A DNA stretch of 64,000 nucleotides from Myxococcales bacterium (GTDB lineage: Bacteria > Myxococcota_A > Polyangia > Polyangiales > Polyangiaceae). Positions 1-10,787 of the stretch are shown here, piece after piece. The stretch spans positions 1 through 64,000 of the forward strand of contig JANYHK010000048.1 of assembly GCA_025359105.1 (NCBI GenBank). The letters run 5' to 3'. A model generated the notes under the pieces. The model saw only the letters and a program-made list of their open reading frames with translations, did no database searches and was not told the DNA's origin. The number at the start of each line of letters is the position of its first letter. The first letter of the stretch is position 1. The position numbers were made by a program, and so were the translations under genes.

Positions 1-6
1 TGGAAG

Positions 7-336
7 TCAACGCAGGCTGCAGCGGTTCTTCTTCGTGCAGCGACCGGCGGCGCCGCATTCGGCGTCTTGCTGGCAAGCATGGGTGCAGCGGTTGCCGCGC
101 TTGTTGAACGAGACGCACGTGTTGCCGCCGCTGCAGTCGGAGTCGGTCTTGCAAGCGCCCAGGTACGCGCCGAACGGCGGGTCGACGGGGCTCTGGTCGG
201 TCGCGGGGATGGGGTCGGCTGTCGTCGCGGCGCCGGCGGGCGTCGTGTGCAGGGCGAGCACGAGCGCTCCGCACAGGCCCATCCCGAGCATCGCGCCGGC
301 CCAGAACCTCGTCGTCGATCCGGCCATGCGCGACAC
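7..336 (-). CDS. Small secreted cysteine-rich protein
   Basis: Encodes 109 residues. The N-terminus has a basic start followed by a hydrophobic stretch (about residues 12-30) ending in AGAATTA, which looks like a Sec signal peptide. The mature part has eight cysteines in a pattern (ACKTDSDCSGGNTC and CQQDAECGAAGRC) typical of small Cys-rich modules on myxobacterial secreted proteins, so it is probably disulfide-bonded outside the cytoplasm. The stop lies six bases from the window edge, so the gene is complete. The start at 336 sits just after the stop of the membrane-protein gene at 349-1107, so the two are probably cotranscribed. No function can be named. Confidence 0.6.
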   Translation of the reverse strand: MSRMAGSTTRFWAGAMLGMGLCGALVLALHTTPAGAATTADPIPATDQSPVDPPFGAYLGACKTDSDCSGGNTCVSFNKRGNRCTHACQQDAECGAAGRCTKKNRCSLR

Positions 337-348
337 CTCTCCTTCAGA

Positions 349-1107
349 TTAGCACGCGCGTCGCGACGCTCCACCGGGCCGGGCGGCGAGGAGCGCAGCG
401 TGGGCCCCAAGCACACACACACCGCTGGCGAGCGCGACGACGATCATCGCCTCCCAGACGAGCCCCGCGTGCCCCCCGCAGCTGGAAAAAATGCCGTGGG
501 AGCGCAGCACGCTGCCAAGCGGCTCGATGCTCCGGTACCCCTTGATGCCGCAGACCTCGACCCGCGCGCCGTCGAACGCGCCGACCGCTGCGCTCGCCGC
601 GACGGCGAGAACGGCAGCAGAAGCCGCGGCAGAAGCCGCAGTCCCGAACGCGAACGCGAACGCGGACTCGTGCGTCGTACGTCGCGCGAGAGCGGCGGCG
701 CCCGCGCATGCGGCCCAGGCTCCGGCGCCCACGAGGGCGAGCGCCGTCGTGAGCACGATCGGGTTACCTGCGCCCGCGAGCTCGGTCACGCCGATGCCGA
801 GCCAGGGAACCGTCGCGGATGTGCCCGCGAGCGCGATCCAGGCGGCGACTCGGACGCGAACAGGGGCGCGCGTTCGCGGGAGCACGAGCTCCGCAGCGCG
901 GTATGGCCCGTCCGGCGCAGCCACGACGCGCTCGGTCTCGACGAGCCACGCCCGCCTGCCGCGCGTCTCGAGGACCACCCACGTCGCCGTCGCCGTGGCC
1001 ACCACCGCGAGGGCAGCGAGCAAAAGGACGAGGAGGGCGCGCGCGAGAAACGCCTCCACGCCGGGCCCCCAGAGGAGCGCGAGCAGAATGACGAGGTTGT
1101 CGAGCAC
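349..1107 (-). CDS. Multi-pass membrane protein of unknown function
   Basis: The reading frame extends upstream to 1281, but I choose the GTG at 1105-1107 because a strong ribosome-binding site (GAAGGAGG) lies about seven bases before it and the hydrophobic N-terminus begins there. The 252-residue product starts LDNLVILLALLWGPGVEAF and has about five or six hydrophobic segments rich in Ala, Val and Leu. Two cysteines (VEVCGIKG and FSSCGGHAG) lie in a loop before the last membrane span. I recognise no family. The stop is 12 bases from the start of the small secreted protein downstream, which suggests a two-gene operon. Confidence 0.6.
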   Translation of the reverse strand: MLDNLVILLALLWGPGVEAFLARALLVLLLAALAVVATATATWVVLETRGRRAWLVETERVVAAPDGPYRAAELVLPRTRAPVRVRVAAWIALAGTSATVPWLGIGVTELAGAGNPIVLTTALALVGAGAWAACAGAAALARRTTHESAFAFAFGTAASAAASAAVLAVAASAAVGAFDGARVEVCGIKGYRSIEPLGSVLRSHGIFSSCGGHAGLVWEAMIVVALASGVCVLGAHAALLAARPGGASRRAC

Positions 1108-1229
1108 ACAGGCCTCCTTCTGGGTCGCTGCCGTCGAGTGACCTATCGACGTTCGCTCTAGATGAACCCTCGGGCCGCGCGAAGGTTGGTTTCTTCGCAC
1201 CGATCGCCCGCCCGCGGTAGACACGGTGG

Positions 1230-2408
1230 ATGCAGTTCGGCATCGATCGGCTGACCGCCGACCACGTCCGCGGCCGCTCACTCGCTCTCCTCGCGCACCC
1301 TGCCTCCGTCGACCGCTCCCTCCGACATGTCGGCGACGTGCTCGCGTCGCTGGGCGCCACGCCGCGTATCATCTTTGGCCCCGAGCACGGCTACGGCGGC
1401 GAGGCGCAGGACATGATCGGTGTCCTCGACGCGAAGGACGCGCGCGGTACGCCGGTGCGAAGCTTGTATGGTGCAAGCTTCGAAGATCTCGTCCCCAAGG
1501 GGGCGGATCTCGAGGGGATCGATCTCCTGGTCGTGGATCTGCAGGACGTCGGCGCGCGCTACTACACGTTCGTTTGGACGGCGGTGCTGGCGCTGCGCGC
1601 GTGCGCCGCCCGTGGGGTCGAGGTGCTCGTCCTCGATCGCCCGAACCCGCTCGGCGGCGCGGACATCGAGGGGCGGCTACAAGAGCCGGGCTTCCTCTCG
1701 TTCGTCGGGCTCGAGGCGGTGCCGATCCGCCACGGGCTCACGCTCGGCGAGATCGTCGCGTGGCGCGCGGCGGTGGAGGGGTCGAGTGAGCTCGTCCGCG
1801 TCCTCGGGGTCACCGGGCTCGAACGCGCCGCGCACGCGCCCGCGTGGGATCGGCCGATGGTGATGCCCTCGCCGAACATGCCGACGTACGACACGGCGCT
1901 CGTGTACCCCGGAGCCTGCCTGCTCGAGGGGACGAACCTGTCCGACGGCCGCGGCACGACCCGGCCGTTCGAGATCACCGGCGCGCCGTGGCTCGACGGC
2001 GCGCGCCTCGCGAAGGAGCTGGCCGCGATTTCGGGCGTGCTCCCCGGCGTCGTCGCCCGCCCGCTGACCTTCTGCCCCACGTTCCACAAGCACGCGGGGC
2101 AGGTCTGCGGTGGGGTGCAGCTCCACGTGACCGACGCCCGGGCGTTTCGTCCCGTCGCGACGTACACGGCACTTCTTGCCCTCGCGCACCGGCAAGCTCC
2201 CGAGGCGTTCCAGTTCCGCACCGAACGCTACGAGTTCATCGATCACATCCCGGCCATCGATCTGCTCACCGGCAGCGCGGCCGCGCGAATGCACATCGTC
2301 GCCGGCGAAGATCCTGCGCGAATCGCCGAAGAAGCGAGCCGCATCGGCGCTCCCGAGCAGGCCGTCGTGGGCGCCGCGCGCGAGGCCGCGGCGTCCGTCG
2401 CGACGTGA
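1230..2408 (+). CDS. DUF1343 / NamZ-like exo-beta-N-acetylmuramidase
   Basis: The 392-residue protein matches the DUF1343/NamZ family (glycoside hydrolase family GH171). Known NamZ releases N-acetylmuramic acid from the non-reducing end of peptidoglycan fragments. Family hallmarks visible are the Rossmann-like start (GRSLALLAHPASVD), FGPEHGYGGEAQD near residues 51-63, VVDLQDVGARYYTF near residue 105, and LDRPNPLGG near residue 136. No signal peptide is visible: the protein starts MQFGIDRLTADHV, so it may act on imported muropeptides or use another export route. The gene is divergent from the membrane protein upstream. The family is fairly certain; exact substrate use is inferred. Confidence 0.85.
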   Translation: MQFGIDRLTADHVRGRSLALLAHPASVDRSLRHVGDVLASLGATPRIIFGPEHGYGGEAQDMIGVLDAKDARGTPVRSLYGASFEDLVPKGADLEGIDLLVVDLQDVGARYYTFVWTAVLALRACAARGVEVLVLDRPNPLGGADIEGRLQEPGFLSFVGLEAVPIRHGLTLGEIVAWRAAVEGSSELVRVLGVTGLERAAHAPAWDRPMVMPSPNMPTYDTALVYPGACLLEGTNLSDGRGTTRPFEITGAPWLDGARLAKELAAISGVLPGVVARPLTFCPTFHKHAGQVCGGVQLHVTDARAFRPVATYTALLALAHRQAPEAFQFRTERYEFIDHIPAIDLLTGSAAARMHIVAGEDPARIAEEASRIGAPEQAVVGAAREAAASVAT

Positions 2409-2634
2409 CGTCGCGCCCGGGAATCGATCGCGAGCCGCACCGGTTGCATCCACGAACGAGGCGACGAAACGGTGAGGTCCTCACGAAAGGAAAGTAGGAC
2501 TCCCCACCTTGCGCTTCGTGAGGCCCGACCCCAAATAGAAGACGTGACGATGGTGGCGCCCCTCCTACGCTGCTGGGTCACGCGTTGATGGCCACGCGTT
2601 CTGCCCGCCCCACCCCGTGAGCGCGCGGCCTCTC
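2409..2634. other. Intergenic region upstream of the kinase terminator
   Basis: No coding feature is supported here. The region contains scattered GC-rich inverted motifs and a short A-rich piece (CACGAAAGGAAAGTAGG, about 2483-2499), but no convincing promoter pair. It leads into the terminator-like hairpin at 2635-2696. Confidence 0.4.
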
Positions 2635-2696
2635 GTGCCCAGCCGGTTCTGCGCCTCCTCTCCTTGAGCGCCGGGCCGTCTGGGCACGTTTTTTTT
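2635..2696 (+). terminator. Strong intrinsic terminator or attenuator hairpin before the kinase gene
   Basis: The arms GTGCCCAGCCGG (2635-2646) and CCGTCTGGGCAC (2676-2687) pair over 12 bp with one mismatch. The loop contains a second GCGC/GCGC stem, and the right arm is followed by G and eight T residues (2689-2696). This is a textbook rho-independent terminator on the + strand. It lies over 220 bp after the NamZ stop and only 24 bp before the kinase start. It either ends upstream transcription late or attenuates expression of the kinase. Confidence 0.7.
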
Positions 2697-2719
2697 GTGG
2701 CCGAGGTATCCTTGGAGCC

Positions 2720-5700
2720 TTGAGCCGGAAGGGCAAAGACGACACACCCGGGGACGCCGCCGAGACGAAGGTCGCGCAGCGCTACACCGGGGAATCCGGC
2801 GATCGTCCTGGCGAGCCGGCCCCGGGGGCCGATGGCGACCGCCATGACTCCGCGCCGCTTCCCCGCGGTGAGGCGCTCGGGCGCTACCTAGTCCTCGATC
2901 GCGTCGGCGTGGGTGGCATGGGTGAGGTCTACGCCGCGTTCGATCCCGAGCTCGACCGTCGCGTCGCACTGAAGCTGCTGCTCGAAAATCCAACGGGGCA
3001 GGAAGAGCCGGGGGCGCGCCAGCGGCGGCTGCTCCGTGAGGCGCGCGCGATGGCCCGCCTGGCTCACCCCAACGTCATCGCCGTGCACGACGTGGGCACG
3101 CTGGGCGAGCGCGTCTTCATCGCGATGGAGTTCGTGGCGGGGCCGACGCTCGCGCACTGGCTGCGCGAGCCGCGCCCGCAGGCCGCGATCGTGGAGGTCT
3201 TCGCGCAAGCCGGCCGGGGGCTCGCGGCGGCGCACGACGCAGGGCTCGTTCACCGGGATTTCAAGCCGGACAACGTGCTCGTGGGGGACGACGGCCGGGT
3301 ACGGGTCACCGACTTCGGCCTCGCGCGCGCGCCGGCGGAGGGGGACGGCGCCGTGGTCGATCCCGACAGCTTTGCGCGCGCGAAGACGGCCCCGGCACAC
3401 ACCATCGCCGACACGACGCCGCCCGTCGTCCGGACCCCTGGGGACGCCCGGCAGGCCGCGCCCACCCCGAAGTCTGCCAGCGGGCCGCATACCCCGGCGA
3501 CGCTCGATGCCGTGACGCGGCCCGGCTTCGTGGTCGGCACGCCCGAGTACATGGCGCCCGAGCAGTACAGCGGAAAGGCGACGGACGCGCGGACCGATCA
3601 ATTCAGCTTCTGCGTCGCGCTGTACGAGGCGCTCTACGGAGAGCGGCCGTTCGAGGGCGAGACCGCGAAGGCGCTCGCGGTGTCGGTGGTCGGGGGCGTG
3701 GTGAGGAAGCCACCGAAGGCCTCCAGCGTGCCGCCCTACTTGCGCGACGCGCTCTTGCGGGGGCTCCAGGTCGACCCGGCGGCGCGCTTCGCCACGATGG
3801 AGGAGCTCCTCTTCGCGATCGATCGAGATCCGGCGGCGCGCACGCGGCGCATCGCGCTCGCGGCGGCGCTGGGGCTCGGTCTCGTCGCGCTGGTCGTCGC
3901 GGGCGTACGCGGGCAACAGAAGGCGCCCATGTGCACCGGCGCCGAAGCGTCGCTCGTCGGCGTCTGGGACGACGCGCGGAAGACGGAGATCGACGCGTCG
4001 CTCCGCGCGACCGGTGCGCCGTTCGCCGAGGACGCGACGCGGGCGGTCCACAAGTCGCTGGACGCCTACGTGGCAGGGTGGATCGCGGCGCGCACCGACG
4101 CGTGCATGGCGACGCGCGTGCGCGGTGTTCAGTCCGACCAGGTCTTCACGCTCCGGACGCGATGCCTGGACGACAGGCTCGAGCAGCTGCGCGCGGTCAC
4201 CGACGTCCTCGCGCACGCCGATCTCGTCGCGGCCGAGCACGCCGCGCAGGTGGTCTCCGACATGCCGCTCCTCGCGTCGTGCAGCGACACCGCCGCCCTC
4301 ACGGCCCGCGTTCCTCCGCCCGAGGACGCCGTGACGCTGGCCCAGGTGAACGCGCTCCGCGACAAGCTCGCGCGCGCGCGCGCCCTCGGCGAATCGGGCC
4401 GGGCGAAGGAGGCGCTCGCGCAGACGAAGGTGCTCGCGGACCTCGCGACCCAGACGCGCTACCGGCCCATCGAAGCCGAGGTGCTCGCCCTCCGGGGCAG
4501 CCTGGAGTTCGACGTCGGGGAGGTGAAGCACGCGCGCGACACGCTGCTCGCGGCCGTCGCGGCGGCCGAGGCCGGACGCTCCGACGAGCTCGCCGCCGAG
4601 CTGTGGGCCACGCTCGTCGGCTTGAGCGGAGGAATGCTCAACGACACGGCCGATGCGACCCGCTGCGAGCAGCGCGCGCGGGCGGCGCTGGAGCGGGCGG
4701 GCGGTGGCGGCCTCGGGGAGCTGCTCTTGCTCGACGGCCTCGGCCAATCGCTCCACGCCCAGCACCGGTACGTGGAGGCGGAGGCCAAGCACCGCGACGC
4801 CCTCGCCCTCGCCAGGAAGATGTACGGGCCCGAGCACCCCCGGGTCGCCAAGTCGCTCATGCGCCTCGGCCGCGAGCTCCGCGATCAGCGCCGCGTCGAC
4901 GAGGCCATCGCCACCTTGAAGGAGGCCGTCGCCGTCACCGAGAAGATCTTCGGCCCGGAGCACCCCGACGTCGCCGAGGTCGTCAACAGCCTCGGCATCG
5001 CCCAAGCGTACGCCGGACACTATGACGACGCGCGCGTGAGCTACGAGCGCGCCCTCGCCACGCGCGAGAGGGTGCTGGGGCCCGACCACCCGGCGGTCGC
5101 CGTCGCGCTCATCAACCTCGCGCTCTTGATGCGGCGCAGCGGCGAGACGGCGCGGCCCATCGCGCTCATCGAGCGTGCCATCGCGATCGAGGACAAGGCC
5201 CTGGGGGCCGAGCACACCGACACCGCCGACGCCGTGCTCGACCTTGGAATCCTCCAGGAGCAGAAGGGAGCGCTCGAGGCCGCGCGGGCGACGTACGACA
5301 GGGCGCGGGCGATGTACGTGAAGGCGGTCGGAGCCAGTCACGCCGAGGTCGCGCGCGCCGATCGGAACATCGGGCACCTGCTCTTGCGCGCGGGGAAGGG
5401 CGAAGGCGCGCTCGTCGCGTACGAGAGCGCGCGCGCGAACGACGAAGCGCGCTCCGGCGTGGCCACCGCGGAGATGGCGGGCGACCTCGTCGGCGTCGGG
5501 CGCGCGAAGGCCGCGCTCGGAGACGAGGCCGCCGCGCTGCCGCTCCTGGAGCGCGCCGAGGAGATCGGCAAGGAGAAGCGCCTGCCGCACGAGCTCCGAG
5601 GGGAGCTCCACTTCGCGCTCGCGAAGGCGAGCTACAAGGTCCGGAAGGATCGCGACGCGTCCCTCGTGCTCGCCAAGCAAGCCGCGGAGGACTTCGCCGC

Positions 5701-5755
5701 CGCCGGCGCGTGGCTCGACGCGGATCGCGCCGCGGCGCTGGCCTGGAAGCCCTAG
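2720..5755 (+). CDS. Transmembrane Ser/Thr protein kinase with extracytoplasmic TPR domain
   Basis: The 1011-residue protein is a Hanks-type receptor kinase. After an acidic, Pro-rich N-terminus (1-50) the kinase domain runs about 55-367: glycine loop GVGGMGEVY (62-70), ATP lysine K85 (VALKLL), catalytic loop HRDFKPDN (178-185), DFG 198-200 and APE 279-281. The DFG-to-APE segment is about 79 residues, much longer than usual, with a Thr/Pro/Ala-rich insert that could carry phosphosites. A membrane span lies at about 377-396. The rest is Cys-containing sequence and then at least four 42-residue kinesin-light-chain-type TPRs (for example FGPEHPDVAEVVNSLG) for protein binding. The start used is TTG at 2720; no good ATG precedes the glycine loop, so the start is uncertain. 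Confidence 0.85.
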   Translation: MSRKGKDDTPGDAAETKVAQRYTGESGDRPGEPAPGADGDRHDSAPLPRGEALGRYLVLDRVGVGGMGEVYAAFDPELDRRVALKLLLENPTGQEEPGARQRRLLREARAMARLAHPNVIAVHDVGTLGERVFIAMEFVAGPTLAHWLREPRPQAAIVEVFAQAGRGLAAAHDAGLVHRDFKPDNVLVGDDGRVRVTDFGLARAPAEGDGAVVDPDSFARAKTAPAHTIADTTPPVVRTPGDARQAAPTPKSASGPHTPATLDAVTRPGFVVGTPEYMAPEQYSGKATDARTDQFSFCVALYEALYGERPFEGETAKALAVSVVGGVVRKPPKASSVPPYLRDALLRGLQVDPAARFATMEELLFAIDRDPAARTRRIALAAALGLGLVALVVAGVRGQQKAPMCTGAEASLVGVWDDARKTEIDASLRATGAPFAEDATRAVHKSLDAYVAGWIAARTDACMATRVRGVQSDQVFTLRTRCLDDRLEQLRAVTDVLAHADLVAAEHAAQVVSDMPLLASCSDTAALTARVPPPEDAVTLAQVNALRDKLARARALGESGRAKEALAQTKVLADLATQTRYRPIEAEVLALRGSLEFDVGEVKHARDTLLAAVAAAEAGRSDELAAELWATLVGLSGGMLNDTADATRCEQRARAALERAGGGGLGELLLLDGLGQSLHAQHRYVEAEAKHRDALALARKMYGPEHPRVAKSLMRLGRELRDQRRVDEAIATLKEAVAVTEKIFGPEHPDVAEVVNSLGIAQAYAGHYDDARVSYERALATRERVLGPDHPAVAVALINLALLMRRSGETARPIALIERAIAIEDKALGAEHTDTADAVLDLGILQEQKGALEAARATYDRARAMYVKAVGASHAEVARADRNIGHLLLRAGKGEGALVAYESARANDEARSGVATAEMAGDLVGVGRAKAALGDEAAALPLLERAEEIGKEKRLPHELRGELHFALAKASYKVRKDRDASLVLAKQAAEDFAAAGAWLDADRAAALAWKP

Positions 5756-5758
5756 AAA

Positions 5759-5773
5759 AAGCGGCTACCGCTT
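5759..5773. terminator. Possible bidirectional terminator between convergent genes
   Basis: A perfect 6-bp inverted repeat (AAGCGG-CTA-CCGCTT) lies where the kinase gene and the following minus-strand gene converge. It is flanked by AAAAA on one side and pyrimidine-rich CTTCTT on the other. It is short and overlaps the stop codon of the minus-strand gene, so termination is plausible but unproven. Confidence 0.4.
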
Positions 5774-6877
5774 CTTCTTGTCGTTCGGCTCGAGGTCTTC
5801 CGCGAGGTAGCTCAGGATGACCTCGTCGAGCGACTTGTCGCTGATGAGGTCCTCTCCGAAGAGCGAAGACGACGGCGCCTGTTGCGGTCGCGCGGGCGGG
5901 CCGAAGATCGCCGCGGGCCGCGCGGGGGCATAGCGGCCCTCCCCGGGGCGGCTCGGCGGCGGCCGGCCCGGCGGCTTCGCGGCGAAGGGAGGCATCTGGC
6001 GCGGCGGCGGCGCGGATCCGCCCCTGGCCGGCGGCGCCGAGCCGGGGCGCTTCGGCGGCGGCATCGTCGGCGGCCGGCGACCTTGCGACGCGGGCGGCGG
6101 GCGGCTGAGCGGCTTCGATTCGTCGGGCGATGGCGTCAGCGTGCGGTAGCCGCCGGTGACCGACTTGTCGCGCAGCAGGTTCTGCGGTGGCGGCGGTAGA
6201 TCGTTCTTCGGCTCGAACATCGGCGACGCCGTCTCCGCGTCCTTCGCGGCGCGCTCGAGGGCGTCGATGTCGAGCGTGAGCTCTCCGCTCGGTGAGGTCC
6301 GGGCTTGCGCAGGCGTGCGGGTCGTGGCCGGCGCGTCCTCGTAGGGCTGCGACTTCGCGGTCGAAATGACCGGGCCCACCGACGCGGGGGGCCGCGCCGA
6401 CCCGGGCCGCGGAGCCGAGGCGGGCGGGACAGCCTGCGGCGCCGGACGCGCCGATGGCGGGCGAACCGACGGGGGGCGGGCGGACGGCGGGCGAACCGAC
6501 GGCGACTTCGCGGAAGTAGGCGCGGGCGACGCTTCAGGCGTCGTGGCAGCAGAAGCCGCCGCCGCTTGCGCCGCCGCCTTCGCCGCCGCCGCCTTGGGAT
6601 CGACGAGGTGGTCGTACTGCCCGTCGCGCAGCGCGATGAGCATCTCCTTGTGCTGCTCCTTCATCATGTTGCGGACGACGTCGCTCATCCCATCGGTGCC
6701 GACGTGCTCCGCGTAGCTCTTCTTGACGGACTTGAGGATTCGCCCTCCGTCCATGAAAAGATGCGTGATGATGTGGGGGTGCTTTACGCCAGAGTCTTCG
6801 GTCTGAACGTGGAACATCCGGTTTTTGTGCCGGACGTTGTTGTTGTAGCCGAGCAGCGGTGACGGAGCTTTCGACAT
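5765..6877 (-). CDS. Unrecognised protein with conserved N-terminus and Pro-rich tail
   Basis: I place the start at ATG 6875-6877 (MSKAPSPLLGYNNN); the 32 codons further upstream look non-coding. The 370-residue product has an ordered N-terminal region of about 100 residues (with RMFHVQTEDSG, HIITHLFMDGG and SYAEHVGTDGMSDVVRNMM) that resembles nothing I can name. A long low-complexity region rich in Pro, Ala, Ser and Arg follows (about 110-330), then an acidic C-terminal helix (SLDEVILSYLAEDLEP) ending in KKKR. There is no signal peptide or membrane span, so it is probably cytoplasmic. The layout suggests a small folded or regulatory domain joined by a flexible linker to a short docking motif. 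It is downstream of purL on the same strand. Confidence 0.6.
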   Translation of the reverse strand: MSKAPSPLLGYNNNVRHKNRMFHVQTEDSGVKHPHIITHLFMDGGRILKSVKKSYAEHVGTDGMSDVVRNMMKEQHKEMLIALRDGQYDHLVDPKAAAAKAAAQAAAASAATTPEASPAPTSAKSPSVRPPSARPPSVRPPSARPAPQAVPPASAPRPGSARPPASVGPVISTAKSQPYEDAPATTRTPAQARTSPSGELTLDIDALERAAKDAETASPMFEPKNDLPPPPQNLLRDKSVTGGYRTLTPSPDESKPLSRPPPASQGRRPPTMPPPKRPGSAPPARGGSAPPPRQMPPFAAKPPGRPPPSRPGEGRYAPARPAAIFGPPARPQQAPSSSLFGEDLISDKSLDEVILSYLAEDLEPNDKKKR

Positions 6878-6936
6878 GGCTTCAGCGTCCCGGCGGGGGC
6901 CCGGGCATCTGAAAAAAGTATCACAGATGGCGCGGT

Positions 6937-9303
<2,367 letters not shown>

Positions 9304-9438
9304 GAGGGCTGAGGGTCTAGCCCGATTTCGAAGCGGGATCCACGCACGCCATGGGGCCCCCGTGCTTCCAGAGGAGTGGGGAGGCCTGCGGGCCGCGACT
9401 CTTTACTTTCGCGGTGGCCCTGGCACCCTCGCGATCAC

Positions 9439-10002
9439 ATGGAGGGGGTCTCGGAACCGAGCGTGCTGGGCATGCGCCTGGCGAACGCGCGCGAAGCGAC
9501 GCGCGAGGTCTTCGGCGACGCCGGGGTCGAGGACGTCCTCGGGCGCCTGGGCGACGACGAGCGTGGCGCCTTCCTGCCCGGCGCGAAGCTCCGCGTGTGG
9601 GAGCCGGATCGCCTGCTCGTCGCGTGGGTGCTCGCGGTGTGGGAGGGACCGTGCGGTCGCTCACGACCCGACCTCGCTCGCTGGGCGGGCGCCATCACCG
9701 GCCGCGGGTTCGGACGGGCGAGGCGCGTCCTCATCTCCATCGCCAGCCCGTGGACCCTCCTGCGTCGCGCCGAAGCCCTCTGGCGCGGCGAGCACACGCA
9801 CGGCACGCTCACCGTCGTGCCCGTCGGATCGCAGGGCGCGCGCGTGACGCTGCGCGGGCATCTTCTGGCCCAGCACGCGGTGACGCGCGACGTAATGGCC
9901 GAGGCGTTCCGCTACATCGTGCAGCTGTGCTGGGTGCACGAGGTGACGGAGACGCACGAGCACAAGGACGACGCCGTGCACGTGCTCGTGAGCTGGAGGT
10001 GA
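9439..10002 (+). CDS. DUF2378/TIGR02265-like myxobacterial protein
   Basis: The frame opens further upstream, but ATG 9439 (MEGVSEPSVLGMRLANAR) is the likely start, giving 187 residues. The overall build is about 190 residues with no signal peptide, a helical N-terminal half, and a C-terminal half containing SPWTLLRRAEALWRGEHT followed by a GTLTVVPVG strand region. It resembles the DUF2378 paralogous family described from Myxococcus xanthus, whose function is unknown. This assignment comes from pattern memory only and is moderate. The gene sits between divergent purL and purQ, which may be incidental. Confidence 0.55.
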   Translation: MEGVSEPSVLGMRLANAREATREVFGDAGVEDVLGRLGDDERGAFLPGAKLRVWEPDRLLVAWVLAVWEGPCGRSRPDLARWAGAITGRGFGRARRVLISIASPWTLLRRAEALWRGEHTHGTLTVVPVGSQGARVTLRGHLLAQHAVTRDVMAEAFRYIVQLCWVHEVTETHEHKDDAVHVLVSWR

Positions 10003-10123
10003 CCTCGAAAGCGCGGGCAGCGAACACGATGCACGCCCGCCACTGCGGCGGCGCACGTGTGGGCCAATCGGCGCGCTCCTTTGGTTGCACCCGTGGCCTC
10101 CCGGGGGTAGACGAAAGGTCCCG

Positions 10124-10783
10124 ATGCGCGCGACCGTAGCGATTTTTCCTGGCTTAAACGCAGACGCCGAGATGATCCGCACCCTCCGCGAGGTCTGCGG
10201 CGCCCACACGACCGTGATCTGGCACACGGACACGTCGCTTCCGAGCGGGACGGACCTCGTCGCGATTCCCGGCGGCTTCAGCTACGGCGACTATCTTCGC
10301 TGTGGCGCCATCGCGAAGACGAGCCCAATCATGACCGCCATCCAGAGCCACGCCTCGCGCGGCGGCTACGTGCTCGGCGTGTGCAACGGCTTCCAGATCC
10401 TCACCGAGGCGGGCCTCCTGCCCGGCGCGCTCACGCGCAACCTGCACATGCGCTTCGAGTGCCGCGACGTGAAGGTGAAGGTCACCGCCGAGGGACCGTT
10501 CACGCCGAGCCCCGGTAAGGTCTGGCGCCTCCCCATCGCCCACGCCGAAGGGCGCTACCAGGCGAGCGAAGAGGTGCTCGCGCGCCTCGAAGGGGAGGGG
10601 CTCATCGCGCTTCGCTACGAGAACAATCCGAACGGCTCGGTGCACGACATCGCAGGGATCTATGGGGGTCCTCGCAAGAACGTCTTCGGTCTCATGCCGC
10701 ATCCCGAGCGCATGAGCGAGGACATCCAGGGCGGGCACGACGGGCGCGAGCTCTTCGATCGCGTCCTCTCGCTGGCGAGTTGA
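10124..10783 (+). CDS. purQ: Phosphoribosylformylglycinamidine synthase glutaminase subunit PurQ
   Basis: The 219-residue class I glutamine amidotransferase supplies ammonia to PurL. The family start MRATVAIFPGLNADAEM is followed by IPGGFSYGDYLRCGAIAK. The nucleophile is C87 in GVCNGFQIL, and the catalytic His and Glu are H193 and E195 in MPHPERM. The start at 10124 was chosen over upstream in-frame codons because the conserved first strand begins there and GAAAGG lies before it. The RCC1 gene follows after four bases and may be cotranscribed. PurS is needed for complex assembly in organisms with small PurL and is not visible here. Confidence 0.96.
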   Translation: MRATVAIFPGLNADAEMIRTLREVCGAHTTVIWHTDTSLPSGTDLVAIPGGFSYGDYLRCGAIAKTSPIMTAIQSHASRGGYVLGVCNGFQILTEAGLLPGALTRNLHMRFECRDVKVKVTAEGPFTPSPGKVWRLPIAHAEGRYQASEEVLARLEGEGLIALRYENNPNGSVHDIAGIYGGPRKNVFGLMPHPERMSEDIQGGHDGRELFDRVLSLAS

Positions 10784-10787
10784 AACC

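Noticed and set aside
2888-5680. Long minus-strand open frame opposite the kinase-TPR gene
   Set aside because: No domain or start signals; the + strand kinase motifs are unambiguous.
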